From the NCBI RefSeq assembly GCF_943734655.1, contig NC_071353.1, positions 80,366,909 through 80,430,908 of the forward strand: DNA of 64,000 nucleotides. The letters run 5' to 3'. The stretch is from Sabethes cyaneus. Its lineage: Eukaryota; Arthropoda; Insecta; Diptera; Culicidae. The translations under genes were made by a program, and so were the position numbers. The notes below the pieces were generated by a model that worked only from the letters and a program-made list of their open reading frames with translations, made no database searches and had not been told where the DNA came from. This document shows, one piece after another, positions 11,156-20,094 of this stretch (within the stretch, counting starts at the first letter, position 1; every line of letters begins with the position of its first letter).

Positions 11156-11869
11156 TCAAAAATGATCTTGAATGGAATGATGGCGGTAGGGGCCACCGTT
11201 AGGGTTGAATGGTTGGTTCAAACCACTTATGCCCGGCGCTGTCGCCATTCTAGGCATTACACTACCACCTATATCACACATTACCGGCGCTAAATTATTA
11301 CAATAATACGATGTATTTTTGCCAGGCTCTGTTTCTGAGATTTCGGGAACCATTGTAGAGTTGGCTTTTCCTTCCAGACGTTGCTCCCATCTCCATCTCT
11401 CAACCTCGCTGATGCTGCTATGTTGGGACCTCTCACTGCGATGATCATCGTTTTCGTTGTCCAATACTTGTTCCAAAATACGGTACTTTTCCACGCCAAA
11501 ACGTTTTGCTACGTCGAGTTTCCTCTTCTCGAATTCACTTTCCTTCTGAAGCCTTTCTTGTTCATGTCGTCGTTGCTGATTGCGTTGTTCGAATTCGATT
11601 TGTTTTTCCATCAATTCTTTTTCCTCTTGCAAGCTTTGTAGACTAAGTTGCACTCGGGAACGCGATAGTGGCCATGATGCCGTATCACTCTGTTTACTGG
11701 CGTTACAATTTTTACACACAAAGCTTTTTTCGCTTATACTGTGGCCGATATCAGGACCGACGCTCGCATAGTACCACCATGAACCACACTGGTCGCAAGC
11801 GACCATTCGGCTATCATCCACCTTTTCACAAGCAATGCAGCTGTACGTAACAATTGATTCCTCTGCCAT
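11156..11869 (-). CDS. BEL1 gag N-terminus with PHD-type zinc finger
   Basis: 237-residue frame starting 20 bp inside the 5' LTR edge. Residues about 11-54 form a PHD-like Cys4-His-Cys3 pattern (CIACEKVDDSRMVACDQCGS ... CKNC). A Glu/Gln/Arg-rich coiled coil follows (about 85-135). BEL2 begins the same way, so the finger belongs to this lineage and is not accidental. PHD fingers usually bind histone H3 tails; chromatin targeting is an inference. The frame ends without joining the rest of gag, so the product would be truncated. Confidence 0.75.
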   Translation of the reverse strand: MAEESIVTYSCIACEKVDDSRMVACDQCGSWWYYASVGPDIGHSISEKSFVCKNCNASKQSDTASWPLSRSRVQLSLQSLQEEKELMEKQIEFEQRNQQRRHEQERLQKESEFEKRKLDVAKRFGVEKYRILEQVLDNENDDHRSERSQHSSISEVERWRWEQRLEGKANSTMVPEISETEPGKNTSYYCNNLAPVMCDIGGSVMPRMATAPGISGLNQPFNPNGGPYRHHSIQDHF

Positions 11870-11889
11870 TGTTCTAAAATCTTTTAGTT

Positions 11890-12274
11890 TGTTGGAAGTA
11901 CTTTCTTTTGGTTCTCTTATCAGCGACGCATCGATGTATTTCGAGTGTGTTTAACTAAAAGATTTTAGGTAACTTCAATATTCTAATAAGCACGTTCCAA
12001 CATACGGAATATAAGTTTAAGTAATATTACATTCCTAATCCATCACCAGTTTGAAAATATATCATCTAATAGAAAATATCAATTAATAATTAATTAACAA
12101 ATTGTTAACACGCTACATCTGCTTCTAATTATTTGCGGTTCTGCCTGATCCATTGATTTTTCCGGTATTTAACGTCATGTATGACATATAATTGCGAGTT
12201 ACCACAGTATAATATAACGTGTCTGCTACTCCGATCGTAGGACACAGATTGGGCCTGCGTTAGATGCCGTAACA
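11890..12274 (-). repeat. BEL1 5' LTR
   Basis: 385-bp partner of 5110-5497. Just outside it (11874-11889) lies CTAAAATCTTTTAG, which also appears as its complement inside the LTR near 11957. No TGG-type tRNA primer site is visible next to the LTR. Confidence 0.92.
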
Positions 12275-12279
12275 ACAAC

Positions 12280-12775
12280 TGCCGGAGGAGTGGAAAGACG
12301 GGGTTATCTGCCCTATCCACAAAAAAGGCGATAAGCTGGATTGTGAGAACTACCGAGCGATCACTATCCTGAATGCCACCTACAAAGTGCTGTCCCAAGT
12401 CATCTTCCATCGACTATCGCCAATAGCCAATAGATTTGTGGGAAGTTACCAGGCGGGCTTCATGGAGGGTTGGTATACAACGGACCAAATCTTCACCCAG
12501 CGACAGATCCTCCAGAAGTGCCGCGAATTCCGAGTACCCACGCATCACCTATTCATCGATTTCAAAGCCGCATATGATAGCGTAAACCGACAAGAGCCAT
12601 GGAAGATTTTGGGCGCAACCGGCTTCCCGGGTAAGCTTACTAGACTTATCATGGCTACGATAGATTGGATCCAGTGCTGTGTTAGAATCTCGGGTGGATT
12701 GTCGGACCCATTCGAATCTCGCAGGGGACTTCGACAAGGAGAAGGTCTTTTCTGCCTGCTATTCAACATTGCGCT
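12280..12775 (+). pseudogene. RTE-like RT, second fragment
   Basis: Encodes the RT fingers and palm: LPEEWKDGVICPIHKKGD, ENYRAITILNATYKVLS, HHLFIDFKAAYDSVNR (first catalytic Asp in FIDF) and SRRGLRQGEGLFCLLFNIAL. The frame is cut by BEL2 at LLFNIAL and resumes at 19386. The upstream side continues from 5109. Confidence 0.85.
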
Positions 12776-13177
12776 TGTCGTGGAACTTTCTTTCATGGCG
12801 AGGTTAAAAAAACACAATCTTTTAGCGCGACAATGTAAATTGCTTAAAGCTGTAATAATCAGTTTAATCATTTTAAAGAATACATTAATATAATAAATTC
12901 TAAACTCACATTTTAGTGTTCAAAGTGTTTCCGTACTTCGTAGCCGTATATATTTTAATTTTAACTAATTTTAACCAGATTTTAACTGTTGCTGCCACAC
13001 GTTCAATACGTTTTAACTTGTCGTGACGTTTTTGTGCTGTGAGCATGTTACGCTGTACGGTTGGTAGAAGCTGGTGCAATAGAGATGCCGAAGCTGATAG
13101 AGTGGAGAACACGATTACTGCATCCGCGAGCTGTCATGATTCTGAAGGGTACTCGGATCCTCTTCGTTGTCCCGACA
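12776..13177 (-). repeat. BEL2 3' LTR
   Basis: 402 bp, TGTCGTGGAA ... CCGACA. The integrase frame runs into it and stops at 13115, so the pol C-terminus overlaps the LTR. Confidence 0.93.
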
Positions 13178-14563
13178 TTCTCCGGCCCGTAAGACAGAGT
13201 TCTGCACCTCGCCAATCTCTGTTTTACCAAAATTCTCCTGACAGATGTCAATCACAGCGAGCTTTATGGCTGGACGCCGAATGATTCCGTTTTGCGTCTT
13301 CACTAACGCCTGCCTTGCAGTACCGTCTTTTCCTAGTAACAATTCGACGACCTGTCCACGTACCCAACTATTCCGCTTCCCTTCATCTACTATAAAGACC
13401 AAATCGCCGACTTTCAGCGGTTTACCACCTAAAAACCATTTCGTGCGCCTGGCTATCGTCGGAAGATATTCGCGTATCCATCTTTGCCAAAACCCGTCTA
13501 AAATGTATTTCGCTAAATTCCAATTGCTGCGCAGACACTGGAGCGCCTTCGTAGGCTCTTGCGGTGGTTGTCGTATACCATTTGAGCTTCCTAACAAGAA
13601 GTGATTTGGCGTTAACGCTTCTTGAACTTCCGATTCGAGCGGTATGTAAGTAAGTGGCCTGGAGTTTATCATACTTTCAGCTTCTAGTATGATAGTTTCG
13701 AATGTCTCTTCGTCTGGGACTCGTGGAGCATTTACAAAGGACTCTAGGGCTACCTTTACTGAGCGGGCTAGCCGCTCCCAGACTCCGCCCATGTGGGGGG
13801 CCGCTGGCGGGTTGAAGTACCATTTGGTAGCGGTATTCGTGAAAGACTCAGCACATTGCTCGTTGATGAGTTGCAGTTGGTCCTGCAATTCGTTTGCCGC
13901 TCGGAAATTTGTACCGTTGTCCGAGCAGATTTCGGACGGTGCGCCCCTTCGCGCAATGAATCTGCGAATACACATCTTGCATGATGCAGTAGACAGACTG
14001 TGTGCAACCTCCATGTGCACCGCACGCGTGGTAAATAGGGCCACCCAACGCTTTACCTGGCTGCGCCCAACCTTTACCAGCAGAGGTCCAAAGTAGTCCA
14101 GTCCAACAATGGTAAATGGCCGTTCAAATGCGATAAGTCTGGTCTTCGGTAGCGGTGCCATTTTGGGATGAGTTGGCTTCGTTGCGTAGACTTTACACCA
14201 CTGGCATCGTCCAGCTACCTTTCGGATAAGATTTCGTAAGCCTGGGATGTACGCCAGTTGTCGAACTTCGTTGCATACCGTCTCACGGTTTCGATGATTG
14301 AAGCGACGATGGTAGAAATCTACGAAGAGAAAGGTTATCGGATGGTTCGCAGCTAGTATAACGGGATACTTAGCTTCGATCGGCAAGTTGGGAACGGCGC
14401 CGATACGACCATCCAAACGAACCACTCCCTCTTCATCGATAATTACTGTTGTTTTAAACTGCGGATAGTATATCGGTACCGCCCCCGAAGGCTTTATAGT
14501 TGTATTCTTCAGCAGCTCGGCAACCATGCCCGGGTAGGATTCTCGCTGGATAATTTTCCACAA
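13115..14563 (-). CDS. BEL2 integrase with C-terminal domain
   Basis: 482 residues. HHCC zinc domain around residues 70-145 (HPITFLFVDFYHRRFNHRN ... CQWCKVY). The catalytic Asp-Asp-Glu contexts are GLDYFGPLL, CSDNGTNF and GGVWERL, all present. A C-terminal domain has WFLGGKPLKVGDLVFIVDEG and GKDGTARQALVKT, as usual for Pao/BEL. Integrase inserts the element's cDNA into host DNA. The listed start is simply the first Met; in the intact element this would follow RNase H in one polyprotein, and a frame break lies between 14563 and about 14640. Confidence 0.85.
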   Translation of the reverse strand: MWKIIQRESYPGMVAELLKNTTIKPSGAVPIYYPQFKTTVIIDEEGVVRLDGRIGAVPNLPIEAKYPVILAANHPITFLFVDFYHRRFNHRNRETVCNEVRQLAYIPGLRNLIRKVAGRCQWCKVYATKPTHPKMAPLPKTRLIAFERPFTIVGLDYFGPLLVKVGRSQVKRWVALFTTRAVHMEVAHSLSTASCKMCIRRFIARRGAPSEICSDNGTNFRAANELQDQLQLINEQCAESFTNTATKWYFNPPAAPHMGGVWERLARSVKVALESFVNAPRVPDEETFETIILEAESMINSRPLTYIPLESEVQEALTPNHFLLGSSNGIRQPPQEPTKALQCLRSNWNLAKYILDGFWQRWIREYLPTIARRTKWFLGGKPLKVGDLVFIVDEGKRNSWVRGQVVELLLGKDGTARQALVKTQNGIIRRPAIKLAVIDICQENFGKTEIGEVQNSVLRAGECRDNEEDPSTLQNHDSSRMQ

Positions 14564-15455
14564 TGCAGTTTCTGCTTGCTGAACGACGTTGGGAGATACT
14601 GATGAACAGGAACACGTACGCTGACGCTCGTAGCATTCTTTCCCACTTTGAGAATCGGGTGACTTCGATTAACGGTTCTGCGATTATACTATGAACATTC
14701 ACTACATATGTTTCACTTTCTGGTTTGGAGATCCAATTTTGCTGTGGCCATGACTCTTCAGGTTCCCAGAGGAACTCTGGTCCTCGAAACCATCTACTGC
14801 TTGGATCAAAACTTGGGCTTTGCCCCCACTTTGTAGCTTCGTCGGCTACATTTTGTTTTGTTGGAACCCATCGCCATTCACCAGGATTAGTATGGGTCAA
14901 TATCTCGCCGACGCGACAACCTACGTATTGTGGGTATTTTCGTTGTGTTGAGTGTATCCAATGCATTACTGTGGACGAATCTGTCCACAGATATTTCTGA
15001 TTAAATGGTAACTTGTGGTGATCGATAATGTACTGCAAAAATCTAGTACCTACAGTCGCCGCTTGCAATTCAAGTCTAGGTACAGAGAGAGGTTTTATTG
15101 GGGCCACTTTGGCTTTCGCACCAACTAGGGCGCATCGAGGTTTGCCTGCTACCATAAACCGGATGTACACGACACTCGCATACGCTTCCGTACTCGCATC
15201 CACAAACATGTGCAACTGAAGAGGCTGGCATAGCTCTGGAATACACGAACCGGAATAGGCTCGAGGAACTATTACTTCGGTTATCTTAGGCAGAAGGTTA
15301 ATCCAACGCTTCAAATCTGCATAGATAGTATCATTCACTTCTTCATCCCACTCGCACTTTGTTCTCCAGGTGTTTTGGATGATAATTCTACCGTGTATGA
15401 GGTATGCGGCTAGCAAGCCGAGGGGATCATAAAGGCTCATTACAATCCGTAACAC
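14454..15455 (-). CDS. BEL2 RT end and RNase H
   Basis: 333 residues. The start covers the end of RT (MSLYDPLGLLAAYLIHGRII). RNase H follows with LHMFVDASTEAYAS (Asp), VPRLELQAATVG (Glu) and KYLWTDSSTVMHWI (Asp), then GEWRWVPTKQNVADEATK. It overlaps the RT frame at 15440-15455, where one base is missing relative to family expectation, and shifts out of frame before integrase. RNase H removes RNA from the RNA/DNA hybrid during reverse transcription. Confidence 0.85.
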   Translation of the reverse strand: MLRIVMSLYDPLGLLAAYLIHGRIIIQNTWRTKCEWDEEVNDTIYADLKRWINLLPKITEVIVPRAYSGSCIPELCQPLQLHMFVDASTEAYASVVYIRFMVAGKPRCALVGAKAKVAPIKPLSVPRLELQAATVGTRFLQYIIDHHKLPFNQKYLWTDSSTVMHWIHSTQRKYPQYVGCRVGEILTHTNPGEWRWVPTKQNVADEATKWGQSPSFDPSSRWFRGPEFLWEPEESWPQQNWISKPESETYVVNVHSIIAEPLIEVTRFSKWERMLRASAYVFLFISISQRRSASRNCIVENYPARILPGHGCRAAEEYNYKAFGGGTDILSAV

Positions 15456-16096
15456 TTAGTACGTTTAGTCGGACGGACTTTGTCGCATACGAATTGACGA
15501 ATATTCGTTATGTCAGCAGAAAAGGTCAACTCGTCTGTTTGCGGTAACCAGCGTATGCCTAGGACAGACTCCGAACTACCACTCTCCGTCAGGTTCAGCA
15601 CTTTTACAAGCGAAGGATCTACTTCTCCTAATTTATCCAAAACTTCCACTGAGTTTGAGACAAAGTTCCGCAAATCAAACCCTCCTAGACTGTGCACTTT
15701 TCGTACATCCTCTGCCACGCGAAAGACCTCTTCGTTAGTGTCCCGGCTGTCTAGAAAGTCATCAACATAGTGGCCATTCTCTATGGCCTCTGAAGCATCC
15801 GGGTACTTATCAGCAAATTCCTTCGCATTGAGATTCTTAATATATTGGGCGGAGCACGGGGAGCAAGCAGACCCAAAAGTGGCTACATCCATGACAAAGA
15901 TGGTTGGTCTTTCATTGCAGTTACTCCTCCACAGAAAGCGTTGTGACTGTCGGTCCTCGTTCCTTATTCTTATTTGGTGGAACATTTCCTTGATGTCGGC
16001 GCACACTGCTGCTGCTCGTTGCCTAAACCGATAAAGCACTGCGGGAAGAGGAGTCACGAGATCTGGACCCTTTAACATCTTCGAATTGAAAGACAC
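15440..16096 (-). CDS. BEL2 reverse transcriptase core
   Basis: 218 residues carrying the RT palm. MFHQIRIRNEDR and FLWRSN precede the active-site box GHYVDDFLDS, with the YVDD motif intact (unlike BEL1). The upstream RT part is in the previous frame. The break falls at an A-run near 16143-16149 where seven A's replace the six needed for continuity. The active site looks functional. Confidence 0.85.
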   Translation of the reverse strand: MSFNSKMLKGPDLVTPLPAVLYRFRQRAAAVCADIKEMFHQIRIRNEDRQSQRFLWRSNCNERPTIFVMDVATFGSACSPCSAQYIKNLNAKEFADKYPDASEAIENGHYVDDFLDSRDTNEEVFRVAEDVRKVHSLGGFDLRNFVSNSVEVLDKLGEVDPSLVKVLNLTESGSSESVLGIRWLPQTDELTFSADITNIRQFVCDKVRPTKRTKCYGL

Positions 16097-16136
16097 CCCG
16101 TTGACCTGGGCTGCCGCGTCCCAAATCAGGCTTATT

Positions 16137-18440
16137 TTACTGGGTTTTTTTGGGTTTGGTTACTACACCTAAAGGCAAATACCAAATCTTTCGTGGACTC
16201 GTTTGAACGATCTCTTCATTCGTAGCGACGTGAGCGTAACCCTTATGCAAGTAGCTTGTGATTTGTTCCCGAACTCGTTCTTCAAGTCGAGGATCCCTGG
16301 ACAGTTTTTTCTCCAGGCATTTCATACGACTTACGGCCATACTCCAACTGTCCGGAAACGTGATGCTATCACTTCTCCATAACAGCCCGGTTTCAAACCC
16401 ACCTGGTACCCTTTTCGTAGTGGACTGCAACAGGGATTGTACTCTCTCTACCTCTCGGGACACGGGAGTAACGCTTGATGCAACTCCTAAATTTTCTGCA
16501 AGAAAATACTGCTTGACCATTTCGTGCAGCTGTAGATCAGAATCGGTAACTACCGGACGGCTAACGTGGTATGCCCGGAAAAAATCTTTATTTGATCGCT
16601 CAGGGAGCCCCCCATAAATACACCAACCCAATTGCGTTTTCGTGGCCACAGGATGTCCTCGAGGTCCTTCACGAATTTTTAGCGGTGTGGTCAGATAAAT
16701 ATTTTCAAGTCCAATTAACAGCTGTGGTCTCGCCATATGATATTCTTCGAGTGGTAGACCACGTAGGTACGGATACTGTCGCTCGAGAACTGAAGGGCAT
16801 ACGGACTGTATTGGAAGGTCGAGCTGGTCAACTGTACGAGCGTTGATCAGGTTGAAACGGTGAGCTTTTCCCCTCCCGGAAATATTCACATCTGTAACAC
16901 GAGAGTCCGCTTCAATGCGAGACACATTTCCAGTCCATTTAAGATGAAGCGGATCAGACAAACCCTTTAATTCCAGTTCATCCGCTAAACCTTTTTCGAT
17001 CATTGTTACTTCAGATCCTTCATCTAAAAGCGCAAATGTATTTAAAACCTTTGTTTGATTATACACCGTTACAGGAATTATTCGATACACAGTCGGCTGC
17101 CCAACGCTGTGATGATTTTGTCGGTTAACAGACACTTCGGTGTCTTGGGGAGAGTAATGGAGTAGGGGATGGTGTCGTAAACGGCACTCATCGACGGTAC
17201 AATCTTTGGGTCTTCTGCACGGCCAAGGCAAATGGCTTTTTAAACAGGATCTGCACAAATTATGCTGACGAAGAACTCTCCACCTTTCATCTGGACTAGA
17301 ATGTATAAACTTACCGCACAGCTCTAAACCGTGACCGGACTTTTCACACACCGGACAAATCTTCTCAAATCGTAAGGATTTCGGGCCATCCCTGTTTCTG
17401 TATTCACCGGTCTGATGATTGTAAGAGGATTTGGTCCTATAATTTCCACCATTGGCTTTGTGTTCCTCGCCTTGTGAGACCTTGGAAGACGACGGACAGT
17501 ACGGAGTAACTTCGCTAGCTTTCCTCATTATTTCCGACATAAACTTCCCGAAGCAGCCTACGTTGGCATATCCTGCCGCTTCTTTATAGTCAACCCACTG
17601 CAACTTTATAGTGGATGGCAATTTCTCCACCATTTCCTGTAGCAACGTTGGATTTGCTAGATGATCTTCCATGTTGGCTGCAATAAGGTGATCACAGTAA
17701 TTTTGAACCGCTAACCCATATGCAATTAGTGTGTCTAATTTTCCTTCTCTCGGCGAAGGAGTATTGCGAATATCATTTAAAAGCAAATTAATCAGCGTTT
17801 CTGGTCTACCGAATAACATCCGCAATGTATCTATCACGTGGGGTACCGCCGCCGGTAGCAACAGCCTACTTCGCACGGCTGCCAGCGCATCGCCCTTCAA
17901 ACTTCTTTGGAGGCGGATCAAATTTTCCGCATTGGAGTATCCACATTCGCTTGTAGAATTCTCCCAGTTGCTATAGAATAGCGGCCAATCAGCTGGGTTA
18001 CCAGAAAAGGTGGGTAAATCTTTTGGAAAAACCTGGCGTGCTGCCAGTTGTGCTTCCGTCAAAACACGGTGAGCGGCATTAGCGTTCTCGCTCGAATGCT
18101 TCCTTTCCTCTTGCGGCGCTGGATTGGGCGTCACCGGGTTTTGTCGTGTCATTCGCGATGCGGCTGATGGCGGTTGATCATCGTCTTTATCACCCGTTGG
18201 AAGAGCAGCGGCCTCAAGTGCAGTCGAGTGACGGAAAAAACCTGTACATTTTCGTACTATATCAATTTGTTTACCTTCGCCGGATTGAATCTTCGGCGGA
18301 CTCGGAGCCGGTGTATTTTGTTTTTCACTGCACTGCGCGGGTAACACAGGAAGGCCTGCTAGCCAGTCACTAGCCTTTCTTACGCCTGAATCGCGGCTCG
18401 ATCCCTTTGTACTTCTTTCCTCATCCAAATGCGCGTTCAT
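16137..18440 (-). CDS. BEL2 gag-protease-RT polyprotein part
   Basis: 767 residues. Gag DUF1759 region at about residues 110-290 (FPKDLPTFSGNPADWPLFYS, LKGDALAAVRSRLLLP). Zinc knuckle CPVCEKSGHGLELC near 365 and a second Cys cluster CRSCLKSHLPWPC near 400. A17 protease motif FALLDEGSEVTMIE near 470. RT N-terminus with RKIWYLPLGVVTKPKK at the end. Its ATG overlaps the stop of the upstream PHD frame as ATGA. One base more in the neighbouring A8 run would fuse the two frames, so the break is probably a single-base deletion. Confidence 0.88.
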   Translation of the reverse strand: MNAHLDEERSTKGSSRDSGVRKASDWLAGLPVLPAQCSEKQNTPAPSPPKIQSGEGKQIDIVRKCTGFFRHSTALEAAALPTGDKDDDQPPSAASRMTRQNPVTPNPAPQEERKHSSENANAAHRVLTEAQLAARQVFPKDLPTFSGNPADWPLFYSNWENSTSECGYSNAENLIRLQRSLKGDALAAVRSRLLLPAAVPHVIDTLRMLFGRPETLINLLLNDIRNTPSPREGKLDTLIAYGLAVQNYCDHLIAANMEDHLANPTLLQEMVEKLPSTIKLQWVDYKEAAGYANVGCFGKFMSEIMRKASEVTPYCPSSSKVSQGEEHKANGGNYRTKSSYNHQTGEYRNRDGPKSLRFEKICPVCEKSGHGLELCGKFIHSSPDERWRVLRQHNLCRSCLKSHLPWPCRRPKDCTVDECRLRHHPLLHYSPQDTEVSVNRQNHHSVGQPTVYRIIPVTVYNQTKVLNTFALLDEGSEVTMIEKGLADELELKGLSDPLHLKWTGNVSRIEADSRVTDVNISGRGKAHRFNLINARTVDQLDLPIQSVCPSVLERQYPYLRGLPLEEYHMARPQLLIGLENIYLTTPLKIREGPRGHPVATKTQLGWCIYGGLPERSNKDFFRAYHVSRPVVTDSDLQLHEMVKQYFLAENLGVASSVTPVSREVERVQSLLQSTTKRVPGGFETGLLWRSDSITFPDSWSMAVSRMKCLEKKLSRDPRLEERVREQITSYLHKGYAHVATNEEIVQTSPRKIWYLPLGVVTKPKKTQ

Positions 18441-18907
18441 AATCTGATACTTTTTTTTAATGTACTCTTCCTCCAGTTTTTTAGGGCTTTTTCACGCAAC
18501 TGGTTCTCTTCCAAATGCTTTCTGGCCAACGCAGCTTCTTTCTCCCGTTGACGACGTTCTTCTTCAAGAAATTTCCGTTCAAACTCCGCTTGCTTCTCCC
18601 GCTGCTCGGCTTGCCTTTGAATACGCTGTAACTCAAGCTGCTTTTTTTCCTCTAGCTGCTGCAATTCCAATGGAGCCTTAGCTGCTCGCGTAGTGGACGT
18701 ACTGGATCTCGATCGTATCTCGTCTTGATCGCCATGTTCCGTTTGGTCATTCAGGCATTTCGAACAGCTCCAATCTCGGTCCGCCACGGAATCTTCCACG
18801 TCGACACATCGAAAATGATACCACACGTGGCAAGCATCACAAGCTACCATCAATTCATTATCCGGATCGGAACAGATTCCGCAACTGTAAGTTGTTTTTT
18901 TCGGCAT
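18437..18907 (-). CDS. BEL2 gag N-terminus, PHD finger and coiled coil
   Basis: 156 residues. Residues about 7-53 are a PHD-type finger (CGICSDPDNELMVACDAC, WYHFRCVDVE, WSCSKC) with all zinc ligands visible. Then comes a long charged coiled coil rich in Glu, Lys, Arg and Gln (about 80-145). It starts about 70 bp inside the 5' LTR edge. Same layout as BEL1 at 11156-11869. Likely a multimerising capsid precursor part with a chromatin-reading finger (inference). Confidence 0.85.
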   Translation of the reverse strand: MPKKTTYSCGICSDPDNELMVACDACHVWYHFRCVDVEDSVADRDWSCSKCLNDQTEHGDQDEIRSRSSTSTTRAAKAPLELQQLEEKKQLELQRIQRQAEQREKQAEFERKFLEEERRQREKEAALARKHLEENQLREKALKNWRKSTLKKSIRL

Positions 18908-18978
18908 CTTTCCGTACTTCGGGTTACGGCTTCAGTTAGTCGGATTCACTTAAATTTCTGCCGTAAAATCTTTAAGAA

Positions 18979-19380
18979 TGTCGTGGAACTTTCTTTCACG
19001 GCGAGGTTAAAAAAACACAATCTTTTAGCGCGACAATGTAAATTGCTTAAAGCTGTAATAATCAGTTTAATCATTTTAAAGAATACATTAATATAATAAA
19101 TTCTAAACTCACATTTTAGTGTTCAAAGTGTTTCCGTACTTCGTAGCCGTATATATTTTAATTTTAACTAATTTTAACCAGATTTTAACTGTTGCTGCCA
19201 CACGTTCAATACGTTTTAACTTGTCGTGACGTTTTTGTGCTGTGAGCATGTTACGCTGTACGGTTGGTAGAAGCTGGTGCAATAGAGATGCCGAAGCTGA
19301 TAGAGTGGAGAACACGATTACTGCATCCGCGAGCTGTCATGATTCTGAAGGGTACTCGGATCCTCTTCGTTGTCCCGACA
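18979..19380 (-). repeat. BEL2 5' LTR
   Basis: 402-bp partner of 12776-13177. Immediately outside, 18962-18978 reads CGTAAAATCTTTAAGAA, resembling the block beside the BEL1 5' LTR. A TGG-starting tRNA primer site is not evident. Confidence 0.93.
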
Positions 19381-19385
19381 GCGCT

Positions 19386-20080
19386 TGAAGGTGTTATAAG
19401 ACGAGCGGTGATCGAAATGCCGGGCACGATTTTCAATAAATCCAGTCAATTTATCTGCTTTGCTGACGACGTGGATGCTGTCGGCAGAACATTTGAGGTG
19501 GTGGAAGATCAGTACACCAGACTAAAACGCGAAGCAGAGGAGATTGGATTGAAGATATATACGTCTAAAACGAAGTATATGCTGGCGGGCGGGACCGAGC
19601 GCGACAGGGCCCGCTTGGGCAGTACCGTGATAATCGACGGGGATGAGTTCGAGGTAGTCGACGAGTTCGTATACCTTGGCTACGTGCACTCGGAGTTTTC
19701 GAACGGCGGGTGCTAAGAACCATCTTTGGCGAAGTGCAAGAGAACGGTTTATGGTGGCGAAGAATGAACCGCGAGCTAGCGCGTTTCTTCGGCGAACCAA
19801 GTATTCAGAAAGTGGTTAAAGCTGGACGGTTACGTCGGGCAGGATATGTTGCTAGAATGCCGGACAACTATCCCGCAAAAATGGTTTTCGCATCAAATCC
19901 GGTAGGAACAAAACGAAGAGGGGCATAGCGAGCGAGGTGGCAAGACCAGGTGGAGCGAGATCTGGCGAGCATTGGGTGCCCGCGGGACTGGAGACCAGCT
20001 GCCATGAACCGAAATATATGGAGAAATTATACTGCGCAGGCCTTGTCGTAAGACGTTAGTCTAATTAACTAAGTAAGTAA
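19386..20080 (+). pseudogene. RTE-like RT, third fragment and 3' end
   Basis: Resumes with EGVIRRAVIEMPGTIFN and the active site LCFADDVDAVGR context (FADD present), then QYTRLKREAEEIGL and DEFVYLG. An internal deletion joins VYLG to the later segment beginning VFERR-like sequence near 19690; the copy at 22800-23020 retains those roughly 200 bases. It ends with the RRAGYVARMPDNY module and the AAGTAAGTAAG tail. Confidence 0.85.
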
Positions 20081-20094
20081 GACACCACTATAGA

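Larger units (their letters stand above)
5110..12274 (-). mobile_element. Pao/BEL LTR retrotransposon BEL1 (degraded)
   Basis: Two LTRs of 388 and 385 bp begin TGTTGGAAGT and end GCCGTAACA. Target copies are ACGAC (5105-5109) and ACAAC (12275-12279), one mismatch. The interior reads on the minus strand in Pao/BEL order: gag with zinc fingers, A17-type protease, reverse transcriptase, RNase H, integrase. About 16 substitutions plus a 3-bp gap separate the LTRs by eye, so it is older than BEL2. Frames are broken throughout, and a 759-bp foreign piece lies at 9396-10154. It inserted into the RTE-like LINE. Confidence 0.9.
12776..19380 (-). mobile_element. Pao/BEL LTR retrotransposon BEL2 (young)
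   Basis: Two 402-bp LTRs begin TGTCGTGGAA and end GTCCCGACA. A perfect 5-bp target duplication GCGCT lies at 12771-12775 and 19381-19385. The LTRs differ at one position that I can see (T/C near 12795 versus 18998). The minus strand encodes gag, A17 protease, RT, RNase H and integrase. These are split into five overlapping frames by about four one-base shifts, several in homopolymers. It landed in the RTE-like LINE that also holds BEL1. Confidence 0.93.
4969..20083 (+). mobile_element. RTE-like LINE copy hosting two Pao/BEL elements
   Basis: The outermost element of this region. Flanks carry the same 11 bases, ACCACTATAGA, at 4958-4968 and 20084-20094. The right end has the short tandem tail AAGTAAGTAAG typical of RTE-type LINEs. 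Its own sequence is only 4969-5109, 12280-12775 and 19386-20083; the rest is BEL1 and BEL2. When the insertions are ignored and one target copy is dropped at each, the reverse-transcriptase reading frame continues across both junctions (IWDTE into LPEEW, and LLFNIAL into EGVIRR). The copy is 5'-truncated or rearranged: only about 90 bp precede the first recognisable RT codons near 5060. Confidence 0.8.
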
